Assembly (NCBI GenBank): GCA_024404915.1
Contig: JAKSPJ010000013.1
Location: 1-64,000 of the forward strand
Length of the DNA stretch: 64,000 nt
Direction: 5' to 3'
From: Oscillospiraceae bacterium
GTDB lineage: Bacteria > Bacillota > Clostridia > Oscillospirales > Ruminococcaceae
Shown here: positions 16,570 through 25,915 of the stretch, piece by piece
Numbering within the stretch: position 1 is the first letter of the stretch
How the letters are laid out: the number at the start of each line of letters is the position of its first letter
Position numbers and translations under genes: made by a program
Notes under the pieces: model-generated
What the model was told of the DNA's origin: nothing
What the model saw: the letters and a program-made list of their open reading frames with translations, nothing else
Databases searched by the model: none

Positions 16570-17712
16570 TCAGCTGTTTTGTATACTGTCATAGAAGGAA
16601 ATCGCATGCTGATAGCCGAGGATGCCGATATAGGTCTTTCCGGCGTTTATGAAAAGCTCCTGTGCATCTGCATCAAAAATCTGAATCGGCGCATCTTCAC
16701 TGGGCTTTACCCATCGAATAGATTGCATACCGCCATTGGAAACATAGTAGCCGCTTCCGCCCTCCAGTCCAACATAGACAAGGTAATTGCTCTCGTCCAG
16801 CGGATGCACATCTGACTGCAGAATCAAAACATTTTTAAAGGAGAGCTGCTGCTGACTTCTCTGGTCCGTATGCGGTTTTCCGGAATGCTGTTTCAGATAG
16901 CATTGACTTTCCTCATCAAAGGTAAAGGTGCTGTAATATCCGCCGGAAAAGTGGAGGGTTGTTTCCAGAACTTTCGCTTCCCCGGGTACATATGCGCTGT
17001 CTTCTTCAAGAAAACGAAAAGCGGAAGATTGATGCGCCTCATTGCGTTCTGAGCGGAAACCGCATTGTTCTATAACTTCCGGAAGCCTGGGGCCATCCAG
17101 ATATCCCGTGTGTTCAATGGCGTAATGCCCCATACGCTCCTCATCCCGGAAATACAGCCGTCCATAATAGGAACCGCCGTCCATGTGTTCAATCCCGATG
17201 CGGTTGACCGTTTCCAGTGCAATGGTCCGATCAATGCCCCAGTGGCAGTAGATGGCATCCATGCCCAGGGCAATCAAAGGAAAATAAAACCGACAGCTCC
17301 GGATGGAGCAGACCTGCGGGACGGCTGAATAATCTGCATAAACCGCCATCAGGCGTGTGATTCCGCCCTCCACGGGCATCTCGTAAATTATATCAGCAGC
17401 GGAAATGCCGTATTGGGGAAGGGATACATTGATATTATTCACCATGACTGCCACGGGACGTTTGCCCACCGCATCCGGATTCATTGTTTTTGTGCCGGTC
17501 AGAGGATTGCAGGCCAGGAGGACGGTGGTTGTAGTTGTAGTCGTTTCAGTGGTGGTTGTTGTAACAGTTGTGATTGTTGTGCCGGCAGTTGTGGCCTGGG
17601 AGGAAACCGTCGTTACTTCCTGTATCCGGGGAGCTTCATCTGTTTGACTGGCACAGCCAAACAGAAGGGATAACCCAAGGATTGCCGGAGCAATAATAGA
17701 TTTGCAGTTCAT
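16570..17712 (-). CDS. DUF3048 (YerB-like) lipoprotein
   Basis: A 380-residue lipoprotein. The signal peptide ends in a lipobox, LLFGCAS, so the mature protein is attached to the membrane through that cysteine. A very threonine-rich linker (about residues 33-60) leads to the DUF3048 domain, with PVAVMVNNINVSLPQYG, ADIIYEMPVEGGITRLMA and the SIRSCRFYF block, all family hallmarks. Bacillus YerB is the usual reference; its role is unknown. ATG 17712 is chosen over an upstream ATG because it starts the signal peptide and has AAAGGG before it. Single gene with its own promoter and terminator. Confidence 0.9.
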   Translation of the reverse strand: MNCKSIIAPAILGLSLLFGCASQTDEAPRIQEVTTVSSQATTAGTTITTVTTTTTETTTTTTTVLLACNPLTGTKTMNPDAVGKRPVAVMVNNINVSLPQYGISAADIIYEMPVEGGITRLMAVYADYSAVPQVCSIRSCRFYFPLIALGMDAIYCHWGIDRTIALETVNRIGIEHMDGGSYYGRLYFRDEERMGHYAIEHTGYLDGPRLPEVIEQCGFRSERNEAHQSSAFRFLEEDSAYVPGEAKVLETTLHFSGGYYSTFTFDEESQCYLKQHSGKPHTDQRSQQQLSFKNVLILQSDVHPLDESNYLVYVGLEGGSGYYVSNGGMQSIRWVKPSEDAPIQIFDADAQELFINAGKTYIGILGYQHAISFYDSIQNS

Positions 17713-17755
17713 ATAATCCCTTTCCGAGTGAGACATCTTGTTATGATTCTTGTCT

Positions 17756-17784
17756 ATTATACCACATAAAAGAGAAAATGTCCA
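17756..17784 (-). promoter_or_regulatory. Sigma-A promoter of the DUF3048 gene
   Basis: Minus strand TGGACA (17784-17779) and TATAAT (17761-17756) with a 17-base spacer. Confidence 0.75.
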
Positions 17785-17955
17785 GAGGAAAATGGCGCAG
17801 ATACAATATTACAAGCTATATGTCCGGAAACAGCACAAACGTGTCCGGAAGAAGAGATGAGCTGTGTGTTATTGCATAAAAAGAACTCAAAATTTGAAAA
17901 AAAATAGAAAGGATTGTGTATTTCAAAATAATTGTGTGAAAATCGAAAAAATGTC

Positions 17956-17984
17956 TTGCAAATTTTTTCAAAATATGATATACT
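17956..17984 (+). promoter_or_regulatory. Sigma-A promoter of cmk-plsC
   Basis: TTGCAA (17956-17961) and TATACT (17979-17984) with a 17-base spacer, 39 bases before the cmk start codon. Confidence 0.75.
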
Positions 17985-18023
17985 ATATAAGAATATAAAA
18001 GAGATATTGTAGGGAGGTATCGT

Positions 18024-18695
18024 ATGAAGCCGATTAATATTGCGGTGGATGGCCCCTCCGGTGCAGGGAAAAGCACTCTTGCAAGAAGACTTGCAGCAAG
18101 GCTCCATTATATTTATGTAGATACAGGTGCGCTGTATCGGACAATTGCATATGATATGATGCAGAATCATGCGGAAAACGAACAGGAAATCTGTGACAGG
18201 CTCCGTACATTGAAGGTGACACTGGACTATCAGGATGGTGTGCAGCATGTTTATGCTAACGGAACAGATGTTTCCGCTTTCATACGCACACAGGAAGTTT
18301 CTATGGGAGCATCCCGTATTTCCGCAATTCCGGCTGTCCGTGCATTTTTGCTGCAGACTCAGATTGAGATGGCAAAAGCCCATTCTGTTGTAATGGATGG
18401 CCGTGACATCGGCACTGTGGTTCTGCCGGATGCAGATGTCAAGATTTTTCTGACAGCGTCTGCGGAGAAACGTGCAGAACGACGCTGGGCAGAACTGGAA
18501 GCAAAGAATCCCGGAAAACAGACATATGAGGAAGTTCTGGCTGATGTCATTCGGCGTGATGAACAGGATATGACACGAGAGATTGCACCATTGAAACAGG
18601 CGGAGGACGCTGTGCTGGTGGATACCACCAATGCAGATCTGGAACAGTCCGAGCAGATGATGTTTGATGTGTGTAGGGAGAAACTTGGACTATGA
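18024..18695 (+). CDS. cmk: Cytidylate kinase
   Basis: Phosphorylates CMP and dCMP with ATP in nucleotide salvage and turnover. The 223-residue length is normal. The P-loop DGPSGAGKSTLARRLA is at residues 8-23, the DTGALYRTIA block follows near residue 36, and MDGRDIGTVVLPDADVKIFL is near residue 131, all diagnostic for Cmk. GGAGG lies upstream. It overlaps plsC by 4 bases (ATGA), the usual clostridial cmk-plsC pair. Confidence 0.97.
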   Translation: MKPINIAVDGPSGAGKSTLARRLAARLHYIYVDTGALYRTIAYDMMQNHAENEQEICDRLRTLKVTLDYQDGVQHVYANGTDVSAFIRTQEVSMGASRISAIPAVRAFLLQTQIEMAKAHSVVMDGRDIGTVVLPDADVKIFLTASAEKRAERRWAELEAKNPGKQTYEEVLADVIRRDEQDMTREIAPLKQAEDAVLVDTTNADLEQSEQMMFDVCREKLGL

Positions 18696-19318
18696 CATTT
18701 TTTTACAGACTCGGCGTTGGAGTGATGCGACTTGTCATGGCGATGTGTTTTAAGATTGAGACAGTCGGCAAGGAGAACGTACCTCAGGAAGGCGGATATT
18801 TATATATCAGCAACCATCGCAGCAATGCGGATCCGATTCTGATTGGTATTCAGAACCCGAAAACGCAGTTTTGTTTTCTTGCGAAGCAGGAACTTTTTAA
18901 GAACAAGATTGCAGCAGCGGTTATCCGGAATCTGGGTGCGATTGCAGTGGATCGGGGATCCGGTGACTTTTCTCCTTTGCAGGAGATTGAAGAAAAGCTG
19001 AAAAGCGGCTGCAATGCACTGGTTTTCCCGGAAGGAACACGTTCCAAAGACGGCAAGCTTGGGCGATTCAAATCCGGCGCTGCATTGATTGTGGCACAGA
19101 CAAATGTCCCGATTATTCCCGTGGCAATTTCCTTTGATGGAAAGCTGCATTTCCGAAGTACTATTCGGATTTCCTATGGAAAACCCTTTTCAGTGCCGAA
19201 GATTGAGGATGAGTCCTCTTCGCTTCTGCAGCTGAAGGGCATTCGCAAGGAAATGACGCAGCAGGTTTCGAATCTGTTAGAAATGAATACGAATACTGAT
19301 ACTCAGGCAGAATCCTGA
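18692..19318 (+). CDS. plsC: 1-acyl-sn-glycerol-3-phosphate acyltransferase
   Basis: A 208-residue PlsC-type acyltransferase that would add the second acyl chain to lysophosphatidic acid at the membrane. The catalytic HX4D motif is NHRSNADP (near residue 33), and the substrate-binding block FPEGTRSKDGKLGRFKSG follows near residue 112. The N-terminus is hydrophobic and likely membrane-associated. It overlaps cmk by 4 bases and is followed after 33 bases by a gene for an envelope protein that is probably read on the same transcript. Confidence 0.93.
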   Translation: MTFFYRLGVGVMRLVMAMCFKIETVGKENVPQEGGYLYISNHRSNADPILIGIQNPKTQFCFLAKQELFKNKIAAAVIRNLGAIAVDRGSGDFSPLQEIEEKLKSGCNALVFPEGTRSKDGKLGRFKSGAALIVAQTNVPIIPVAISFDGKLHFRSTIRISYGKPFSVPKIEDESSSLLQLKGIRKEMTQQVSNLLEMNTNTDTQAES

Positions 19319-19351
19319 GCATTGGTGAAATGATAAGGAAGGAACAGAAGT

Positions 19352-20962
19352 ATGAATAAGAATGCAAATAATAACCCATCTGAAGATGCAAAGAAAAATC
19401 TGGATGATCTTTTTAATGAAGCTGATCTGACGGATGAGACAGCAGATGCTGCAGAAGAAGATATGACTCTCCCGGAGGATGCTTTCGATCATATTGATGA
19501 GATTCCGGTGGTATCAACATCCTTCAAATTTAAGAATCCTTTTAAGAAACTGCTGCATGCAATTGACAATGAGGATGAATTTGCGGCAATTGAAGAGGAA
19601 CTTTCCAAGGATGATGAGGCAGAGGAAGAAAAGAAACCCACACCTGCTGCTGAAAAGCCGAAGAAGGAAAAGAAGTCTGAGCCAAAGCCGGCAGAACCCA
19701 AGAAGGAAACTGCACAGGATATGGACATCCCGCTGGACGAAAAGGTGGACGAAGACGAATTCACTGATGACATGGAGAATGACGAGGCACCTGTTAAGAG
19801 CGGATTGCTGGGCGGTCTCTCTTTCAAGAATCCATTTGGCAAGAAGAAGGATGAAGACTTTGCCGATGAGGAATTTGATGAAGACGATGAATACGAGGAA
19901 GATGAATACGACTATGATGACGAAGAGCGTCATGTGGATTACGGACGTATTGCACTGATCCTGACATTTGTAATTCTCGGTATTTTCGCAATTGACTTCT
20001 GCCGCCGTCTGGTGAATGACTGGAGAAATTCTCAGGGCCTTCTGGATATTCAGAGTCAGGCTTCCTCTGAGGTGGAATCCATGAGTGATGATGAGTCCGG
20101 TGAAGAAACTGCAACAATGACCATGATCACATCCACCATGAAGCCGGTCAGCGGTACAACAATTTATACCACAACTATTACTACAGATACAGGTATTTCT
20201 ACTACAACTACACTTCTGGATAACAGAGAGACCTCTACCATTGAGGTTCAGAATAGCCTGATGCACTCCGGCAGTCTGGTACTGATCAATGCTGACCATC
20301 AGCAGGTTGCATCTCCGAGCCTGATTACCTTCAATGAGATTCCTTACCAGCATCTGCGTCTGGTGGATACCTCCCTGCAGGTTGACAGCTCCTTGAGCGA
20401 ACCGATTGTTTCCTGGTTTAATGATTTCTTCTCAAATACAGGCCTTGGCAATATCATGGTTTACTCCACTACACAGAGCCGTGAATATGCACCCTATAAT
20501 GCATCTATTCCTGAGCGTACAGCAGGTCTTTCCCTTGATCTCTCCATTCTGAATGAAGCACAGTCCAGCCATTCTCCTTATACAGCAGACGGCAACTATG
20601 CTTGGCTGAGCGAGCATGCTGCTGATTATGGTTTCATTCAGCGTTATCCCGGTGATAAGACCGAGAAAACCGGCATGGATGGATTGAGCTGGCATTTCCG
20701 TTATGTTGGCGCACCCCACGCAAAGTACATGAAGGACAATAACCTCTGCCTGGAAGAATATGTTGCATTGCTTTCCACACATCCGTGGAACAGCGCACAT
20801 CTGACAACAACAGTCAATGGCGTTGAGTATGAGATGTATTACGTTCCTGCGTCCGGTACAAGTGAGACAACTGCTATCACATATCCGGTTAGTGCAAACG
20901 GTGCAACACCGATGATTTCCGGTGATAATGTTGGCGGCTTTATCGTTGCAATGCCGAAATAA
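19352..20962 (+). CDS. VanY-like (M15B) membrane protein lacking key catalytic residues
   Basis: A 536-residue protein: a long, very acidic cytoplasmic region (1-200, many Glu, Asp and Lys), one transmembrane helix (about 204-224), a threonine-rich linker (about 250-290) and a C-terminal D-alanyl-D-alanine carboxypeptidase-like domain (about 305-475). The fold is recognisable from LVLINADHQ, YGFIQRYPGDKTEKTG and SWHFRYVG. However, the first zinc histidine (normally S-x-H-x-x-G) is Arg (R389 in PERTAGLSLD) and the catalytic Glu of ExWH is Leu (L445 in LSWH); Asp396 and His448 remain. It probably binds rather than cuts peptidoglycan stems. Good AGGAAGG site. It follows cmk-plsC and ends at a bidirectional terminator. 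Confidence 0.8.
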   Translation: MNKNANNNPSEDAKKNLDDLFNEADLTDETADAAEEDMTLPEDAFDHIDEIPVVSTSFKFKNPFKKLLHAIDNEDEFAAIEEELSKDDEAEEEKKPTPAAEKPKKEKKSEPKPAEPKKETAQDMDIPLDEKVDEDEFTDDMENDEAPVKSGLLGGLSFKNPFGKKKDEDFADEEFDEDDEYEEDEYDYDDEERHVDYGRIALILTFVILGIFAIDFCRRLVNDWRNSQGLLDIQSQASSEVESMSDDESGEETATMTMITSTMKPVSGTTIYTTTITTDTGISTTTTLLDNRETSTIEVQNSLMHSGSLVLINADHQQVASPSLITFNEIPYQHLRLVDTSLQVDSSLSEPIVSWFNDFFSNTGLGNIMVYSTTQSREYAPYNASIPERTAGLSLDLSILNEAQSSHSPYTADGNYAWLSEHAADYGFIQRYPGDKTEKTGMDGLSWHFRYVGAPHAKYMKDNNLCLEEYVALLSTHPWNSAHLTTTVNGVEYEMYYVPASGTSETTAITYPVSANGATPMISGDNVGGFIVAMPK

Positions 20963-20970
20963 GCAAAATA

Positions 20971-21000
20971 AAAATCGCATGGCTTGCCATGCGATTTTTT
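20971..21000. terminator. Bidirectional terminator
   Basis: Stem ATCGCATGGC (20974-20983) with GCCATGCGAT (20986-20995), with A-rich and T-rich flanks (AAAA / TTTTTTT). It separates the VanY-like gene from the convergent kinase-like gene. Confidence 0.85.
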
Positions 21001-21581
21001 TATGCCTGAAATTGTCGGATATAGGCTGTTATTTCATGAATGCAATCATCCAGATTCAGATTTTGGAAGCATTTGTTAATTTCAGCTTCCTTAAGTTTTT
21101 CCTCTGCAAAATCGGCTTCATCTGCAAGGTATCTGCGGCAGACTTCAGAAAAGTTCGGGTGATCCTGTTCTTTTTCACGCTGAATGGAACGCATCAGACG
21201 AATGTCATTGGGTACCTCAATATAGATTGGAATGACTGCATCTTTGCCGAAAAAGCGACGAATTTTCATATACGACTCCAGTGTGCCAATGCCAAGTTGA
21301 TCTTCTTTCTGTAAGTCCAGATGCAGATTGGTGGAAAAGTAATACCAATCACCAAAGACAGTGTTATATTTCCGCATTTCTACAATATTTCCTTTTTCTT
21401 CCATTTCCCGCATTTGTTCCTGGGTTACAAAATAGTATTCCCGGCCGTTTTCCTCATGTTCACGCATGGGACGGGTAGTGTAGGGTACATAGGGTTTGAT
21501 TTGCAGTGCACAGCTTATGCTTTGATAAATTGTATCTTTTCCAACTGCGCTTTTTCCCATAATATAGAATAAGTAATGCAT
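21000..21581 (-). CDS. Guanylate-kinase-like protein
   Basis: A 193-residue P-loop protein of the guanylate kinase family. The P-loop reads IMGKSAVGKDT (residues 7-17) and the GMP-site region reads YTTRPMREHEENGREYYF (about 34-51), as in Gmk. It is probably a second, divergent family member rather than the essential Gmk, because Gmk normally has GPSGVGKST and sits beside rpoZ in these bacteria; it resembles the short kinases annotated as guanylate kinase paralogues in Ruminococcus. GGAGG precedes the start. No clear promoter was found; a small hairpin (21606-21619) lies in the leader. Confidence 0.75.
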   Translation of the reverse strand: MHYLFYIMGKSAVGKDTIYQSISCALQIKPYVPYTTRPMREHEENGREYYFVTQEQMREMEEKGNIVEMRKYNTVFGDWYYFSTNLHLDLQKEDQLGIGTLESYMKIRRFFGKDAVIPIYIEVPNDIRLMRSIQREKEQDHPNFSEVCRRYLADEADFAEEKLKEAEINKCFQNLNLDDCIHEITAYIRQFQA

Positions 21582-21636
21582 CAGAATCCTCCTTTTCAGA
21601 AGCAGGCCGCCAAAGCGGCATAAAATATGATTATGA

Positions 21637-21672
21637 AAAACAGATCTTCCATTTCAAAAGAAGATCTGTTTT
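21637..21672 (-). terminator. Terminator of the Asp23-recN-acyltransferase operon
   Basis: Perfect 12-base stem AAAACAGATCTT (21637-21648) with AAGATCTGTTTT (21661-21672); on the minus strand it is followed by TTTTTCAT. It lies just after the acyltransferase stop. Confidence 0.8.
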
Positions 21673-21698
21673 CGTGTGCCATTGTTTGAAAATACAGT

Positions 21699-22832
21699 TT
21701 AATCAGCACTTTTTTTTCTGAATCTGTTATGCAGCATCGCCTTCATAATGAGAACAATCTTGTCGTAAATGCATTGCAGAAGAATGCCGCATATCAGAGA
21801 CGGAAATATGACTCGTGCAATGGTAATCGGAGCATGCCGAAAATACTCTTGAATAGTCGTATAGGAAGCGAACAATTTTTTATAGGCGAAAATATCAAAA
21901 ATGTAGGAAAACAGATAAGCTGCAAATGTACCGTTGCTGATGACTGCAAAGCATTTTTTTATGAGTGGTTTGCTGCACCTGAGATCAAACAGTATCAGAA
22001 ATAAGCAACAGGCGGCAATAAAGACAGGTAATGCACCGTAATTGTCGAAGTGCCAGGAAAGAAATGTTTTTTGTTCTGATTGTGCGGTATGAAGAAGTGT
22101 ATTGGTGCCCAGAACAGCAATGCTGGCGATAAAGCCTTCGAACGCCAGCAATTTCCACAGCCATTTCCTTTTTTGAGACGGATAGTCCCTGATATACATT
22201 CCCACCAGATAATAGGCAATGGGATAGTAGGAAACCATGTATATGCCAAGATAGCAGCCTGGAAAAACACGGATCTGATTTGCTTTGTCATTTCCGAGAT
22301 AGACAGACTGTGATACAGTGGTCAGCATGATTACCGTGAGAACCATAGCAAGCTTCTTTTTCTTAGTTCCCATGGCATTATAGGCTGCGTTAATAAAGGG
22401 TATCAGCATAAAAATGGTGATATAGACTTCCACATACCAGGCATAATCTACACCTGCGTAGGACAGAAGCAATCTGCTGATTTTCCATGGCGAGTATGTT
22501 TCCTGATATACCCGGTGTTTCACATACATAGAAATGAAGCTGATTATAACATAAATCACAAGAACACGTACCAGACCGAAGTAGTATTTCCTGGAAAGTG
22601 TTTTATGCCGCATCAGATAACCGGTTGTAATCATAAAAAGAGGAACGCAAAGATATGCAACCCATCGAAGAAAAATCTGCGGCAAGCCAAAATCCTGGGT
22701 AATCTGGGTAGAATAATAACCAGTGTGCAGAAAAAAGTGAACACAGACCACAAGGCAGAATGCCAGTATCTTAATGATATCTATGCCGAGATACCGCTCT
22801 TTCAGCTGTGAAGCAGGATTTTCAGTTGTCAT
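21699..22832 (-). CDS. Acyltransferase family 3 membrane protein
   Basis: A 377-residue integral membrane protein with about ten hydrophobic segments, beginning YLGIDIIKILAFCLVVCVHF, which is the characteristic first helix with the H of the acyltransferase 3 (OafA/WecH-like) family, followed by the PLFMITTGYLM block. Members O-acetylate cell-surface sugars or peptidoglycan, or act on other exported substrates. The gene starts 3 bases after the recN stop with a GGGAAC site and is therefore the last gene of the long housekeeping operon. The substrate is unknown. Confidence 0.82.
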   Translation of the reverse strand: MTTENPASQLKERYLGIDIIKILAFCLVVCVHFFLHTGYYSTQITQDFGLPQIFLRWVAYLCVPLFMITTGYLMRHKTLSRKYYFGLVRVLVIYVIISFISMYVKHRVYQETYSPWKISRLLLSYAGVDYAWYVEVYITIFMLIPFINAAYNAMGTKKKKLAMVLTVIMLTTVSQSVYLGNDKANQIRVFPGCYLGIYMVSYYPIAYYLVGMYIRDYPSQKRKWLWKLLAFEGFIASIAVLGTNTLLHTAQSEQKTFLSWHFDNYGALPVFIAACCLFLILFDLRCSKPLIKKCFAVISNGTFAAYLFSYIFDIFAYKKLFASYTTIQEYFRHAPITIARVIFPSLICGILLQCIYDKIVLIMKAMLHNRFRKKSAD

Positions 22833-22835
22833 TTG

Positions 22836-24494
22836 TTAGTTCCCTGCTTCCCGAAGTGCCTCATCCGCAGTATGAAGCATCAGTTCAGAAGGATGCTCAC
22901 CGCCCATGATTCTTGCAATTTCGTGAATGCGTTCTTCCCGGTTCAGAACAGTGACCTGTGTGGCAGTTGAGGAGTCCGTGCTGTGCTTTTCAATCAGGAG
23001 ATGATGCTGTGCCTGGACGGCAAGCTGTGTCAGGTGGGTGATGCAGATGACCTGATGATGTGCGGACAATTCACGGAGTTTTTTTCCGATTTTCTGCGCC
23101 GCTTTTCCGCTGACACCTGTATCAATTTCATCAAAAATCAATGTGGGAATGGCGTCACGTTCTGCAAGCACAGACTTAAAGGCAAGCATCAGACGTGAAA
23201 GCTCGCCGCCGGAAGCAATTTGTGCAATGGGTTTCGGCGGCTCCCCCGGATTGGCAGAAATCAGAAATTCCGCATGGTCCATGCCATTTGGTGTCAGCTT
23301 TCCTTGTGTTAATTGTACTACAATCTGCACCTTGGGCATATTAAGATACGCCAATTCCTGGCCCACTTTTTCGGAGAATAAAACGGCCAATTTTCTGCGA
23401 TGCTCTGTCAGTGCCTTGGCAAGTTCTGTAACATTGTGCAGACGCTGGGAGCGTTCGGCGGTCAGCTGCTCCAGTCTTTGGGAGTCGCTCTGTATTTCAT
23501 CCACCTGCTGCAATGCAGTATCGTATATCTGCCGAAGACCATCCGCATCTGTGTGATAGCGCAGAGCCATGCTGTTGACAGCGTTTCTTCTTTCATTCAA
23601 TTTAGCAAATTCGTTTGGAGAAAGCTTTCCGCTTGCATACGAGCCGACTTCCTCTGCAATATCCCGCAGTTCGATATTGAGATTGCGGAGCCGTTCATAG
23701 AGTTCCTCAGCTTCGGGTTCCGCTGCACAAAGCCGATGCAGCTGCTCACATGCGGCTGCTACCGCATCGGAGATATTTTCGTTTCCGTCTGTCAGCATAC
23801 TGTTGATGCCCAGTGCCAGGTCTGCAATATCTTCTGCCTTGGCGGCAATGCGGAACTGCTCATCCAACACGATATCTTCCTGAGGCTGGGGATCCAGCTC
23901 ACCGATTTCTTCAATGGTTTCCTGTAATTCCTTCAGTCGGTTGATTTTCTCCTGCTCTGTTTTTTTCAGCGCATTCAGAGCACGGGCGCAGGATTGAAGC
24001 TGCTGAAATGCATTCTGGTATTCGGACAGCAGAGACTGGTCTCCCCCGAATTGATCCAGAACATTTAAGTGCTGTTCCGGCCGCAGCAGAATTTGATTAT
24101 CATGCTGTCCGTGAATGTTGACCAGGGTATCTCCCAGCGCACGCAGTAAAGCGGCAGTTGCCGTTTTTCCGTTAACACGGCCAACACTGCCGCCGTCGGC
24201 AGAAATTTCTCTGGTCAGCAGGAGCTCGTCATCCGCATTATCCAGGCCATATTCCCGCAGGACGGCTCTGGTATCAGCTGTCAATGGAGAAAACAAAGCG
24301 GATATCATCGCTTTTTTGCAGCCGGTACGAACAAAATCCTTATTCGTGCGCTGTCCCAGAACGGCCTGTAAGCCATGAATCATAATGGATTTTCCGGCAC
24401 CGGTTTCGCCGGTAAATGCGTGAAATCCCTCTGCAAGGGGTATGACCGCCGACTCGATGACGGCAAGATTTTCAATTGTGAGTTCTCTAAGCAT
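22836..24494 (-). CDS. recN: DNA repair protein RecN
   Basis: An SMC-like ATPase involved in double-strand break repair and DNA damage response. The 552-residue length is normal. The Walker A site FTGETGAGKSIMIHG is at residues 28-42, the central part is coiled-coil, the signature region SGGELSRLMLAF is near residue 428, and the Walker B block TLIFDEIDTGVSGKAAQ follows. It lies 3 bases after argR, the usual clostridial order argR-recN. Confidence 0.97.
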   Translation of the reverse strand: MLRELTIENLAVIESAVIPLAEGFHAFTGETGAGKSIMIHGLQAVLGQRTNKDFVRTGCKKAMISALFSPLTADTRAVLREYGLDNADDELLLTREISADGGSVGRVNGKTATAALLRALGDTLVNIHGQHDNQILLRPEQHLNVLDQFGGDQSLLSEYQNAFQQLQSCARALNALKKTEQEKINRLKELQETIEEIGELDPQPQEDIVLDEQFRIAAKAEDIADLALGINSMLTDGNENISDAVAAACEQLHRLCAAEPEAEELYERLRNLNIELRDIAEEVGSYASGKLSPNEFAKLNERRNAVNSMALRYHTDADGLRQIYDTALQQVDEIQSDSQRLEQLTAERSQRLHNVTELAKALTEHRRKLAVLFSEKVGQELAYLNMPKVQIVVQLTQGKLTPNGMDHAEFLISANPGEPPKPIAQIASGGELSRLMLAFKSVLAERDAIPTLIFDEIDTGVSGKAAQKIGKKLRELSAHHQVICITHLTQLAVQAQHHLLIEKHSTDSSTATQVTVLNREERIHEIARIMGGEHPSELMLHTADEALREAGN

Positions 24495-24497
24495 TTG

Positions 24498-24938
24498 TTA
24501 CCCCCAGATCTGGGATTCTAAGATATGCACCAGCTGTTTTGCACTGGTTTCTGAACGTGTCAGGATAAAAATGGTATCATCACCGGCGATTGTTCCCACC
24601 ACATCCGCCATTTGCATACTATCCAGAATGGCACATGCCGCCTGTGCAGAGCCGGGATGACAGGACACAACCACAGTATTCATTGCATGGTCCACTCGCA
24701 GCACTACATCATTCAGCAGATTATTGGGTGAATTCTGCAGATTATGGGAACGGACATACACGCTTAATCCGCTGGAGTTTCGCTTTTTGCGAAGATTCAG
24801 CTGGCGTATATCACGGGATATGGTAGCCTGCGTGACAGAATAGCCTTCCTGTTCCAGCAGTTCCCGAAGCATTTCCTGTGTTGTAACGTTATGAGACTGA
24901 ATCAATTGTAAAATGGTTTCATGCCTGAAGTTTGGCAT
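24498..24938 (-). CDS. argR: Arginine repressor ArgR
   Basis: A 146-residue transcription regulator that senses L-arginine and controls arginine synthesis and breakdown genes. The N-terminal winged helix (about 1-70) carries VTQATISRDIRQLNL, the DNA-recognition helix, and the C-terminal domain carries GTIAGDDTIFIL, the arginine-binding and hexamerisation motif. Its length is typical. It is the second-to-last core gene of the xse-dxs-recN cluster. No arginine genes are in the window, so its targets are elsewhere; ARG boxes were not identified here. Confidence 0.96.
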   Translation of the reverse strand: MPNFRHETILQLIQSHNVTTQEMLRELLEQEGYSVTQATISRDIRQLNLRKKRNSSGLSVYVRSHNLQNSPNNLLNDVVLRVDHAMNTVVVSCHPGSAQAACAILDSMQMADVVGTIAGDDTIFILTRSETSAKQLVHILESQIWG

Positions 24939-24988
24939 TTGCTACTCCTTTTATTATATACGCAGCCGAATACCGCTGCATGATTCTG

Positions 24989-25915
24989 TTATACTTTCAA
25001 TTTATGTGGCTTTTCCGGCGGTATCCGAATGGGAAAATCCTTCAGCGGCTGCATCAGTTTTCCGTTCAGCGCATCATAGAATGTATGGCCCTTGCAGTCA
25101 ACAAATGGCATCATGCGTGAGGAGCGTGATACGGTGAAGGATTGCAGATTATGCAGAATCGTGGCATGATTGCCGTCGGCATGAACGTTCAGACCGCCGT
25201 CACCGTCACCGCAGTAAGTGACTCGAATGGTACGATGGGGTGCAAACAGCATAGGCCGTGCAAACAGGGAATGGGGACAGATGAGATTCATCTCAATCAG
25301 CATCAGGTCCGGTTCCATGACAGGACCGCCTGCGGAAAGAGCATAGGCAGAAGAGCCTGTGGGTGTGGAAAATACAATGCCGTCTGCACGATATACTCCG
25401 ATTTTCCGATCATCAACCGATACAGCAAAATCGCAGATTCTGCCATTCATTCTGGATGCATAGATATCATTGAGGGCGTGGTAGTATTTTTCTGTACCGT
25501 TGCTGCCAATGATTGTTGTCTGTAAAAGCATCCGCCAGCTCAGGGAGAACTTATTTGCAAGAAGGCAATCCAGAAGACTCAGCTCAGAAGCTTCAAAGGC
25601 GGCCAGAAAGCCCAATGTACCTGTATTTATGCCCACCAGCTTTATGGGTGTGGAATGGGTAAATTCTGCATATTCCAGAATGCTGCAGGCGCAGCGCAGA
25701 ATCGTGCCGTCGCCGCCGATTGCCAATACAAAATCCGCCAGAGAGAAAAGCTTTTGCTGCGGATAATAGATTATCTTTTCAATATCCTGAAAAAAGGGTG
25801 CCACCTCCGGATCCATAAATACCGAGGCGCCCTTTTCCATCAGATAAAGCGCAGAATCTCTGGCTGTACGGATTGCAGCATCCTTGGAAAGATTTGGCAT
25901 AATCACAAAATTCAT
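24989..25915 (-). CDS. nadK: NAD kinase
   Basis: Phosphorylates NAD+ to NADP+. The 308-residue protein carries the GGDGT motif (LAIGGDGTILRCA, near residue 66), VGINTGTLGFLA, and the substrate block TGSSAYALSAGGPVMEP, all diagnostic. It overlaps tlyA by 4 bases (ATGA) and precedes argR by 50 bases; the tlyA-nadK-argR-recN order is conserved in Clostridia. Confidence 0.96.
   Translation of the reverse strand: MNFVIMPNLSKDAAIRTARDSALYLMEKGASVFMDPEVAPFFQDIEKIIYYPQQKLFSLADFVLAIGGDGTILRCACSILEYAEFTHSTPIKLVGINTGTLGFLAAFEASELSLLDCLLANKFSLSWRMLLQTTIIGSNGTEKYYHALNDIYASRMNGRICDFAVSVDDRKIGVYRADGIVFSTPTGSSAYALSAGGPVMEPDLMLIEMNLICPHSLFARPMLFAPHRTIRVTYCGDGDGGLNVHADGNHATILHNLQSFTVSRSSRMMPFVDCKGHTFYDALNGKLMQPLKDFPIRIPPEKPHKLKV

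Larger units (their letters stand above)
17713..18023. other. Divergent promoter region between DUF3048 and cmk genes
   Basis: This 311-base interval holds two back-to-back sigma-A promoters (17756-17784 minus, 17956-17984 plus) separated by AT-rich DNA. No gene, repeat or RNA structure was recognised in it. Confidence 0.7.

Noticed and set aside
21000..21581. Assignment as the essential guanylate kinase gmk
   Set aside because: The P-loop differs from canonical Gmk and the genomic context lacks rpoZ or dapF/remA-type neighbours, so a paralogue is more likely.
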